A stretch of 64,000 bases of DNA, from NCBI RefSeq assembly GCF_035083965.1, contig NC_089722.1:33465958-33529957 (forward strand), written 5' to 3'. The notes beneath the pieces were generated by a model, which was not told where the DNA came from, did not search any database, and saw only the letters and a program-made list of their open reading frames with translations. Of this stretch, positions 24,925 to 34,049 are shown in pieces. Within the stretch, counting starts at the first letter, position 1. Each line of letters starts with the position of its first letter. The DNA is from Branchiostoma lanceolatum. Taxonomy: Eukaryota; Chordata; Leptocardii; Amphioxiformes; Branchiostomatidae. Made by a program: the position numbers and the translations under genes.

Positions 24925-26016
24925 GATACGCCAAAAAGCAATTACTCAAACAACTGGATATGATTTTGGAAACGGTCAGACGTTTCAAGTAGCATCCACT
25001 ACTTTTCGTCAGTGACTGTGAGCAAGATCAGTTGAACAGCAGGTTTATAACCACGAACTATGAATTGATATGTAAATAAGGAGAAGACAAATTTTTAGAT
25101 AGTCCAATAGAAAGCGAATTAGACAACTCAAGACAAGGTTGAAGTAAAAGGGGACAATAGCTCCTATTGTTTTAATATAGGAGCTAATGCTGGTTTGCCC
25201 CCAAGGCTATGTCCCAAGTGCCAGACAGTTCCACCCTTAGCCCTCCTTTCCTGTTGAGGGCTGGATTGTATATCCTCTCATATATTGCCTCCCTTACTCC
25301 ACGTTCGAACCAGCGGGGTTCGCGGTCAAGGATATCAGTGGATTCGAGATTGAACGAGTGCCCCTGGTTGTGTTTTAGGTGGTGGAAAATGGCCGAGGAG
25401 TAGCGGTTAGCGCAATGTTCTTTTGTACCTTTCATTAAGTGATCGGCTGGTCTCTCCGATATAAGTGTTGTGGCAGTTGGGTTCTTCACATTTGAGTCTG
25501 TAGATGACATCGGCCTTGCTGCCTTTGCGGGGTCGGTCTTTAGGATGTACCAGTCTTTGTCTAAGAGTTGATTGAGGTTTGAAGTTGGTGGCAATGTTGA
25601 AGTTTTGGAAGATCCGTCGGAGTTATTCAGACACTCCTTGTACATATGGAATAGTGATGTTGGCCTTGTTTCTGTTGGTCAACGGTGTACACTTAGCCGT
25701 TTCAACTGTCAACTGTCTGGCACTTGGGACATAGCCTTGGGGGCAAACCAGCATTAGCTCCTATATTAAAACAATAGGAGCTATTGTCCCCTTTTACTTC
25801 AACCTTGTCTTGAGTTGTCTAATTCGCTTTCTATTGGACTATCTAAAAATTTGTCTTCTCCTTATTTACATATCAATTCATAGTTCGTGGTTATAAACCT
25901 GCTGTTCAACTGATCTTGCACACAGTCACTGACGAAAAGTAGTGGATGCTACTTGAAACGTCTGACCGTTTCCAAAATCATATCCAGTTGTTTGAGTAAT
26001 TGCTTTTTGGCGTATC
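24925..26016 (-). mobile_element. Penelope-like element fragment with 306-bp inverted repeats
   Basis: Arms 24925-25230 and 25711-26016 are reverse complements, of equal length and about 99% identical by eye. They flank a 480-bp core. The left arm and core encode the C-terminal GIY-YIG endonuclease of a Penelope-like retroelement on the - strand; the right arm repeats the last codons and 3' region in the opposite orientation. Such inverted, 5'-truncated partial dimers are typical of Penelope elements, where they are called pseudo-LTRs. It is nested in Helitron-like element 1. Confidence 0.8.
25184..25690 (-). pseudogene. Penelope-like element GIY-YIG endonuclease, frameshifted
   Basis: In Penelope-like elements the GIY-YIG nuclease follows the reverse transcriptase and helps cut the target. 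In one - frame (about 25690 to 25400) there is a TIPYVQGVSE block, an in-frame stop, then TLRQRLVHPKD, ADVIYRLKC and TYIGETSRSL, which is the GIY-YIG core. A shift then moves the reading into the frame ending at 25184, with HHLKHNQGHSF, LDREPRWFERG and REAIYERIYNPALNRKGGL. At least one stop and one frameshift disable it. The reverse transcriptase domain is absent. Confidence 0.8.
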
Positions 26017-27524
26017 TTATTACCTGGATGTCTAATCTTCAACGACGAATCCGCTAGGGGGCCCAAACTTGCACCACTCATTCCCTGTTCAAGATTCAAT
26101 GTATTACTGAAAAAACATGAGCCTGGCACCTCCAGAAAATTCGACCTCAAACTTTAAAACTCAGCTGCAGTACCTTAAATATCCGCTAGGAGTCCCATTA
26201 TCGGACTTGACCTTCCTCTTTGACACTCCTACCTACCTACTTAATATCATGCACAGCCGTCAACAGCACCTTGAGTTATGCTGGCGACATACAAACTCAC
26301 ACAAATACAAAGCCCGCTGCAGTACTGTAGGAAAGTGCCAGATTAATAATTTTCGAACTTGACCTTCGTTCCTACAACCTCTTCTGATCTACGAAAAATC
26401 ATGAAGATCCATCAACGTTTCCGTCACTTTTTTTGCCTACATACAAACACAAAAACACGCAAAGTCCGCTGCAGTACTGATAGAATATGCCAGGTGAACG
26501 GTTTTCGAACTTGACCTTCCTTTGCACAACCACTGCACACCTACCAAAAATCATAAAGATTCATTGAAGATTTCTTGAGTTATGCTCCTGACATGCATAT
26601 AGACCCACCCAACAGATTTTTCAACCGAAAGCATAATCTACCCCGAGTACAAGTGCTCGGCGAAGATAATAAAGTAGAAAAGATGAAGAGGATTAGTTTT
26701 AATACCGATTCTAAAACTCTCCAAAAAAAATGTTTACGTGGTCGCCAGATTGGACTGTAAAAGCTGAGTCACAGAATGCTGCGATTGGTGTTTTTTGGAT
26801 CAATCATTCTACCTTTCATCTGACTTGCTCCCTAAAAGTAAATACTATTTTCTGACTGGAATGTATGGCCACATCAATTCTATTTGCTAATTTCTTCACA
26901 GTAAATAATCGGGGCGACAGGGCGAAAAAAAAGATTATTCAAGTATCAAGATTTCACTGGCACATCTATGCAAGGTAGCAATTCCTTTGATCTAGTGCTC
27001 CAAATTTCAAATGTTCATTGTGACGTCATCAAAACAATGTAATAAGTTTCCCGTAACTTTAGTACATGGAAAAACACTTTGTTTCCAATCACTGAAACAT
27101 CAAAGTCTATTACAATGTTGTCACATTTTGTAATTAGTAGAAGCAAGGAGGTTTACTAAAGAGCGGAGAGCACGCTGTAAACGTCCTGCTGTGCGTTTTG
27201 TTTCCACCCGCGAGAGCCAAATGCGATCCTTTGTTTACCATCCGGCGCGGCGCCCCTTGCATGTCTTATCAGCTTCCCCGCGTTTCCCGTGGTTTTCAAA
27301 TGAGCGTAGTCCTGACGTCACAACCTCCGAATTCCCCGACCTCGCCACGAAGCCCGGCCGAGAAGAATCGATGTGTTTCAGATTTCCGACGATTAAACCT
27401 CCTTGGTAGAAGTATTGCCAAAGGCGCAGGACGTCGAGGCATGCTCCCGGTAATTGACCTGGAGGAGGAGCCATGTTTTTTAATATCTCCATGAAAAATG
27501 GAGATATAGTTTTTGGCGTATCCC

Positions 27525-27662
27525 TTTCTCTCTCATTGCCTCTCCCACTCCCCTTCCTCTCTATCCCCCTGTCTCCCCCTCTCTCTCTTCCCCTCTCTAT
27601 CCCCCTTTCTCTCCCCCTCTCTCTCTCCCCCTCTCTCTCTCCCCCCGTCTCCTCTCTCTCTC
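27525..27662 (+). repeat. CT-rich polypyrimidine tract, unit 3
   Basis: This is the unit 3 copy of the C/T-only tract. Length and phasing of the CCCCTCTCT runs differ slightly from unit 2, as expected for a slippage-prone sequence. Confidence 0.9.
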
Positions 27663-28948
27663 TTGCATCATACCAAAACTCCTGATTGCGAATCGCTGGC
27701 AACATTTTCTTGGGGCAAATCACTAGCAATTTCATCCCGGGGAGGTGGCAGATTGCTGGGACACTGGCAGCGATACTTGAAACACCTGCTCACACTGGCA
27801 TGCATAAAGTGCCTACGATTGTTTTGATGAGGTAGTAACATATTTCGTGTTAGGAACAGCGCACAGCGAAATTAGGTTGATGGCTTGGAAAACTTTTAGC
27901 CATTGACCGGATTCTATCACCTAGAAAGCGGATGTCGTCTGTGAGTACATTACAAATTAGCCTGAAATGTAAAGGGTGTTTGGCTGGTGAAGACAGTTAG
28001 ATCGGTCCTCCGCTTGCTCTTGTACGCTGCGTTAGGTGGTTTATGTTTGTCGCATGTATGTACGTTACTATTGAAAGTAACACAGCAAAGCGTTTAGATT
28101 AGCCGCCCGGGACATTATAGAGGATTTCCGTTCTAATGACATTTTACAATCATTCTCATTTTCTGAAGGATGACAAGTTTTTGCTGCCATTCGTAACCCA
28201 AAGAATGAAAATAAAACTAGAAAGGCAACATTTGCGAGCAAATACAGCATGTTTAGCCATACTCCTCGCCATGCAAAAAATGGACTTTCCCAAAATAACA
28301 ATGGACCATTCTAAAATACTTGCACTAAAAAAATGAATCACCCCAGTCCAAAATTGAGTCTTCCAGTAGCACCTCAACACAATATGGACCAGTCCACAAC
28401 CATATCCACTAATTGATTAACAAATACACTTCTGCTAAAAAATGGACTTTTTCATAATCATTCCAGCTCAAAATTGAAAGAAATAATTAAAGAATCCTCC
28501 CCTTGCATGAATGGGATATTCCGTGCCATTTCCATGTAAACCAGTCGAAAAATATCCGCTGAAAATTACACTCTTGCGCATAATCAACCCAGTTCAAAAT
28601 TGAATTAAAAAAGATCAACCCCAGGGAAGAATGAATTTTTCCATAGTATACATATGAAGATTTGACAGGAGACGAAGGAAATGACCAAAAACAACATATT
28701 TGAGTCAATTCAAAGTCACCGAGAGGGTTTTAATATAATATTTGTAATATGTTTGAACTATTTTGATTAAAAGAATGTCTAAGTCACAATAGTTCTTAAG
28801 TGTTCAAACAATTAGAATTGAAACTTATAACATGTTTGAACTTATTTCACATACGTTGGAAACATTTCGAACGTAACTACACAAAAATCTCTTTATTTAG
28901 AACAGTTTCAAACTATCTATCCAAATGTTTCAATGTTCGAACAATTTG

Positions 28949-29131
28949 TTACAAAAGATTTTCACAATTGCCCTCATAAACGAAGGTGCTAAGTCCTCCT
29001 GTGTGTTTCTGCCTATTTTCGGTGGCCGCGCTAGACCACCAGCGGATTTGTTTTGACGGAGTGTCACCCGCGCGCGACGATGTACACTGTTCGGCACCGC
29101 TAATATCCGGCATTTTCCCGCTCCAAAACAC
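28949..29131 (-). CDS. Exon-like ORF 'MPDISGAEQC' in CpG-rich passenger DNA
   Basis: A 60-codon frame on the - strand starts with an ATG near 29131 (a downstream ATG reads MPDISGAEQC) after a GC-rich leader. It uses GC-rich codons unlike the surrounding AT-rich sequence. The look is that of a first exon with its CpG-rich promoter. No domain is recognised, and a splice donor is only suggested near its end. It could be a captured host fragment or chance. Confidence 0.25.
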   Translation of the reverse strand: MFWSGKMPDISGAEQCTSSRAGDTPSKQIRWWSSAATENRQKHTGGLSTFVYEGNCENLL

Positions 29132-29489
29132 TCCACAAGACCAACGTTTTTAGTGTTTTGCCTCTTGTGCAACACGATTCGATTTGCATTACTAACGGGA
29201 CGAAAATGATAGAAAAAATCCACCCCGTCCCGGCGTCCGTCCCAAAAACATGAACGACATGAAAATATATTTTCTTACAGATTCAATCACGAAAATCAAC
29301 AGCATGGGATTCCAAATTTTCGCAACGGCCGACCATTTATCATGGTTGAACTTCCTTCCAAGGCGTGCGATAGATAAACATTCCCGGCACATAATAGTCA
29401 CTAGTACCAGACTAACGCAAGCTCATGATGATAATAGGGAGAAAGTTTGTCAGTGAAGTTTGGCCACCAGAGGGTACATTCATTTAACG

Positions 29490-29783
29490 TTACAAGCTAG
29501 CGCAAAGGGGCGAATCATTGACCTTACCGGGGACTGACTCTACTGGCCTAATCATTCCTTTTTTGCCGAATTCTACGATCCATACGCCCGTACGTAGGAC
29601 ATGTAGGAAGGCCTGGTGGTGGACGCTACACATCACGGGAGACGCGTGTTGGTCCGAGACAGACAGCGGCGTGCTTTCGATCGCGTAGCGGCGACGCACC
29701 GCTGCGACAACGTGCGGGACCAAAACGCCTGTCCCCAGTGAGACCATGTGTTTTGCGCGGCATGCGCCGAATCCGTCTACCAT
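29490..29783 (-). CDS. Exon-like ORF of 97 codons in CpG-rich passenger DNA
   Basis: The frame starts MVDGFGACRAKH at 29783 and stays open to 29490. A strong donor-like CCG|GTAAGGT lies near 29525, so a real exon would end about there. CpG density is much higher than in flanking DNA. No homologue or domain is recognised; it has no predicted transmembrane segment and is Val/Arg/His-rich. Lying between the termini of a Helitron-like insert, it may be a captured gene 5' end. Confidence 0.3.
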   Translation of the reverse strand: MVDGFGACRAKHMVSLGTGVLVPHVVAAVRRRYAIESTPLSVSDQHASPVMCSVHHQAFLHVLRTGVWIVEFGKKGMIRPVESVPGKVNDSPLCASL

Positions 29784-30179
29784 TGCTGAATGTAGCCCGA
29801 TTCATAGAGGTCTATTTTGTAAGCATTATTTCATGTACCCCTCAGCGTGAGAATTCCTTGTGCAACACTTCGCTACATTATATGTTTAAGTTTCCCCGCG
29901 CACCGCCAACCACCCGCCTTTGATCATGTATGAAGTCGGCGGCAGAGAGAGATCATCAATCAATTTTGACAGGAGTGTCGCGCCAGTCTGAGGAGAAACG
30001 ATCTCCCGTGTTGTGTTGAAGAATTTGGAGTTTGAAAATATCTGGAATAACTAATGCTAGAATAAACATTCACAAAATCATTGATTTAACTTGTTTTCTG
30101 TTATAAAATTTCCTAAACTGCAATTTAACCACTGAGTTTAAGGGAACATGGTGTTTTCCCGATAATCACGTTAAATGTT

Positions 30180-30640
30180 TATGTCCGGTCTTTCCTCCTC
30201 GTAAGCAAACTTCCAGCTTGGCCAGGTGCAAGGCACTAGGGGTCAATGACCTGTAGGTCATATGTAGTATTGAAAGTGACAGAAGTGGCAAATATTGTCA
30301 AGAAAGCCCAAAATAAATCGTTTTGAATATATGTATGCCAAAAATGGGAATGTAGTCCTTTAAATATTTGTCCAAGCCACATATACAGCAAATTTCAGGT
30401 CATTCGGTTGAAATACCAGGGCGCAGGAGGCCAAGATATGCTAAAAATAGCTTAAAACCTCAATAAAATCACTTTCAAGGTCAATATCAAAAAAAGGAAA
30501 AGAACGCACATTGGTTTTTGCCTACATTATCTCTGTACCAAATTTCAGGTCATTTGGTCAAAAAATGACAGAGATGAATCGATTTGAAGCTTCGACAGGA
30601 GGAGGAGGAGAAGAAGAAGAAGAAACATGAGAGAAAACAA
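30180..30640. other. Gene-free interior of Helitron-like element 2
   Basis: The sequence includes two copies of CAAATTTCAGGTCATT (near 30390 and 30540) and a GAGGAGGAGAAGAAGAAG purine run. Such modules occur in dispersed invertebrate repeats. There is no ORF of note. Confidence 0.5.
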
Positions 30641-30670
30641 TATGTTTAGCCATACTTATGGCTAAACATA
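30641..30670. repeat. Terminal hairpin of Helitron-like element 2
   Basis: TATGTTTAGCCATA and TATGGCTAAACATA form a perfect 14-bp stem with a 2-nt loop at the right end of the insert. ATGTTTAGCCATAC also occurs just inside the left end (about 28249), so the two ends share a subterminal word. Confidence 0.7.
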
Positions 30671-31735
30671 ATGTTTACAGCAATAAATGGAACATTCGTT
30701 AGCGTTGTTTGATGCTCTAAACGTTACTTACTGATCTAGTGTAACAAAGCTGCCTAGTTTCTGGATGCACGTCTTCTTACTGCTAAACATAATGCAGCCT
30801 TAGCTGTAAATTATTTCGACGAAAAAGCGAGCTGGCACTGTTGCCAACGCCGTGAGCCTAATCGCAGTCTCCACAGAAAAATGACAGCGAAATGACGATG
30901 TGAAGAATTGAACTTAGGCCTGTAGTCTGTCCACAAACTCAGCGAACTCGCTCACGCACACACCAAAGAACACACGACACTATTTGGAATATCGTCACGG
31001 AACTCAGCTATTTATTTAAATCCCTCATTACCAAAAAGGCAAGCCTGACTATATTGCAACTAAAAAAGATAAATACAGAGGTAACTGCTCAGACATGAAT
31101 CTTGAAAAAAAGGAAAGGCTAGCAGACGATTTCCTACTTTTTAGGTAAGTTTCACAAGATTTAAGCCCCTGAAGATGCCATGTGTCTGCTAACATGTGCA
31201 ACACAGCGTAATTTGTTTAGAGTAAGCATTTTCAGGCAATACAAAAACAAGACATACCGATTATCCACACAAAAAGAAACAAGGTTAAGACATACCTATA
31301 AAACACCGTGTGCTCCCTACCTCCTCAGCAACGCCCCGGCCCACTGTGTTTGGTGCGACACCGGGATAGCACTAGGCGGTACGAACTGGTCAGCCTACTG
31401 AATTATTTATTGTTTATCCCACGTTCCAACACGCACTGTTCGGTAGGACTCCGAAATAACACAGGTAGCAAAAAAGGGTTAGCCTACTAGACCATCTATT
31501 GTTTACCTCGCGTTCCGACACGCACTGATCGGAACGACTCTAGGATAACACTAGTAAAATATACGAACGCGCTCACTGTAAACAGTTAAAAGGATGGGCG
31601 TGAAAATAGTTCTTGCGCATAATCTCATCAAAAATTTTACCTTCGCCATGAAGGTTATGTTTTCCTTTTTTTACACTGATTGTTACCAACAGTTCTAAAT
31701 TTCTATGTGTGAGCCACCAAAACAACTTCTCTCAC

Positions 31736-31816
31736 CTACTGTCATATCACGTCGAATACACCCAATCTCGTTCGATCTAATTTAAGCAACGTCGAGTCCG
31801 GTCAGTACTTATGCGC
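31736..31816 (+). pseudogene. 5S rRNA-like sequence, unit 3
   Basis: This is the unit 3 copy. It agrees with unit 2 at the diagnostic TTCGATCT position, and the block resembling the 5S internal promoter is intact to the same degree. Confidence 0.55.
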
Positions 31817-32138
31817 CCCCAAGTCCCTATTTCTAAACCTGGGTTCGGGATCGCCGGGATCGAAATCGGGGGGTATCGTATAATCACGCATTATGAGATA
31901 TTCAAGACCTGAAATCATGCATTATCAGGTGTTTGAGGCCTAAAAAAATATGGCGAATGATCCAAGGAGCCCCCATTTAAGTTCAGAAAGACACCTCATC
32001 TGCTTGAAGATGTAAGTTATATCTATTTAAAGTAAGAAGATGTTACAAATTGCAATACATTGAGAACTAGTTATTTGTTGTTGTCGCTGGTAGTTTTGTT
32101 TTATGTGCCAGAGGGTATCCACGTAATAGAAACCAGAA

Positions 32139-32900
32139 AGGCAACATGAAATATGACATCCGTAGCTTCTATGGTAGGGGATATACATTAATTATGCATA
32201 AAACCCTCATTAGCATAATTTATGGCCAGGTTTCCTGACCTTTCCTAAAGGTACCCACATGTTAAATATGAAATCCGTAGCCTTTACATTAAAGGAAATA
32301 CAATGTTATACCTAAATTATGCAAATTAGGTCCGCATAAGCATATTTTATGGCCCGGTGTATTAACCTGTCCTAGAATTACCAACATCTGAAATATGACA
32401 TCCTTAGCCTTTACGGCAAGGGATATGCATGATCTGTGCAAATGATGCATTCATTATGGCCAGGTTTTCTGACCTTTCCTTATGATGCCTACATCTCAAA
32501 TATGACACCCGTAGCCTTTACGGTAAGGGAAATACACGTGTATGCATAAATTTTGCAAATGGGGTCCTAATTAGCATAATTCACGGACAAGTGTGTCCAC
32601 CTTTCCTAAAGGTAGCTACATCTCAAATAAGACATTTGCAGCTGTAACGGTAAGGGAAATTTAAGTTTCTGCATACATTATGCAAATAGGGTCTTCATTA
32701 GCATAATTTATGTCCAGGTGCATTCACGTTTCCTAAAGGTACCTTCATCTCAAATATGACATCCGCAGCTTTTACGGTTAGGGAAGTACAAATTTATGCA
32801 TAAATTATACAAATTAGGTTCTCATTAGCATAATTCATTGTCAGGTGTATTAACCTGTTCTTAAGGTACGTATATCTCAAGTATAACATCCGTCCTATGA
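32139..32900 (+). repeat. ~120-bp degenerate tandem array, unit 3 (longer)
   Basis: The unit 3 version has two to three more copies than units 1 and 2 and runs past the end of segmental homology at about 32613. Unit 3 may therefore keep the ancestral, longer array, with units 1 and 2 having lost its end or joined new sequence inside it. Confidence 0.75.
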
Positions 32901-33010
32901 AACATAAGGTATATATAACTTTCTGCAATACCATTTAGTAGAGCCACCACCCTGCATCTACTTTGCTTTGGGCAGAAGAACCACCAGCTGTTGGGACTTG
33001 GGGAATAGTA

Positions 33011-33370
33011 CTTGTCCTTTATAAGAGACCAACCGATTCGACAGGTGCGACCTCAAAGCACATACCCACAATGGAGGAGTAGATATTCCTCATTACTTAT
33101 GCAAACTTAGTCCCAATTTTAGCAAAATTAGCACTTCAGTTTGTATACATCTCTGTCCAACCCACCTGCGTACCAAATAACATGGAAATCTGTCGTTCCT
33201 TTCTTCAGTTTTTCTCCTTGGAAGGTCTTTATAAATACGCCATTGCAATTCCAGTGACACATACCAGGGAGCCCAATATTGACCTTGACCTTTCTCCTTC
33301 CAGCATCTACCCACATACCAAATATCATTCCAGTCCATCCAACGTTTTAGTCTCTATTAGACTAACCGAG
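33011..33370 (-). repeat. Diverged Helitron-like module, inverted copy
   Basis: This segment is the reverse complement of 35080-35420. Shared blocks are AAGAGACCAAC, GTGCGACCTCAAAGC, AGTAGATATTCCTCATTACT, TTATGCAAA and CCCACATACCAAATATCATT. Divergence is clearly visible, so it is older than the elements in unit 3. With its partner it makes an inverted pair about 2.4 kb across. Confidence 0.7.
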
Positions 33371-34049
33371 CCGGCCATATAGGAAGAACATTTGCGGGAG
33401 GACTTTAGCCATGGAGGGTAACATTCGCAGTCTAGGGTTGCAATATTGTACCTTATCTCCGTAGCCGACTCCCTTCATACAATTGAATCTATTTTGGCAA
33501 ATTTCTACTATCTTTCATGTGCTGTGATTGGCTAATCCATATACCCAACCTACATAGGGAGAGAACTGACTGATCACTGCGCAGAAGCGACAGACTCGTC
33601 CACAAAGACTGCCTGGTAAAGCGCTAGGAGCTCCGTCGGACCGCCCAGGAAGAACGTGTAAGACGTAGACTGCTTCCTGCCGAAGTTTTGTATCCACACG
33701 ATGTTTCAGGGAGTAGATAACGTTGGGATTTGCTATAATTTTGGAAAATGGATAACTTCGGTGGTGCTTTGATTTGAAATTCTGTGAGATAATGAAATTG
33801 GGTGAATTGGTATTCGAGTCTGTCGTTGCACGTGCATTGCCTTCGTCATGCTGAGGTCTGCTCTTCTCGTAGGCGAGGCATGTTCGCGCAATATGTGTGG
33901 TTATGAGTCGTAACACGCCTAGGTAGAGATGAATATCTAAGTGTAATATTATTGTAGATGTCACAGGTACTGGCTATACCGGGAGCAGTGCAACCCCCTG
34001 CCGGGGTAACCAGGTTGAGGGAGCCCACACCAGGTGAACCCGCCCGGAC

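Larger units (their letters stand above)
23810..26669 (-). mobile_element. Helitron-like non-autonomous element 1 (carries a Penelope fragment)
   Basis: Units 1 and 2 give the empty site ACAA|TAAAG. The insert begins CTAG on the + strand, ends GAAGATAA, lies between A and T and has no target duplication. Read on the - strand it ends in CTAG, preceded by a possible stem (TCATAT/ATATGA) about 12 nt inside, as in Helitron 3' ends. The other end starts TTATCTTCGCC rather than the canonical TC, so assignment to a Helitron or Helentron variant is tentative. The body has diverged modules sharing words such as AAAAATCATAAAGATTCATT. No RepHel protein is visible. Confidence 0.5.
28217..30671 (-). mobile_element. 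Helitron-like non-autonomous element 2 with CpG-rich passenger DNA
   Basis: Units 1 and 2 show the empty site AAAA|TGTTTAC. The insert begins CTAG on the + strand and ends ACATAA with no target duplication. Read on the - strand, the CTAG end is preceded by the hairpin ATTTGC-TC-GCAAAT nine nt away, a good match to a Helitron 3' terminus. The opposite end carries a 14-bp hairpin. The body has a ~120-bp AT-rich motif repeat (28260-28640), a CpG-rich stretch (28970-29800) and a GA-rich run near 30600. No RepHel ORF is visible, so it is non-autonomous. Confidence 0.55.
23389..32613 (+). repeat. Tandem segmental duplication, unit 3 (partial)
   Basis: The third direct copy consists of 23389-23809, 26670-28216 and 30672-32613, interrupted by two Helitron-like insertions. 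It begins at the same sequence junction as unit 2. Homology to units 1 and 2 stops inside the ~120-bp array at about 32613: units 1 and 2 switch to unrelated sequence there, while unit 3 carries further array copies. Units 2 and 3 share the ~205-bp block missing from unit 1. Confidence 0.92.
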
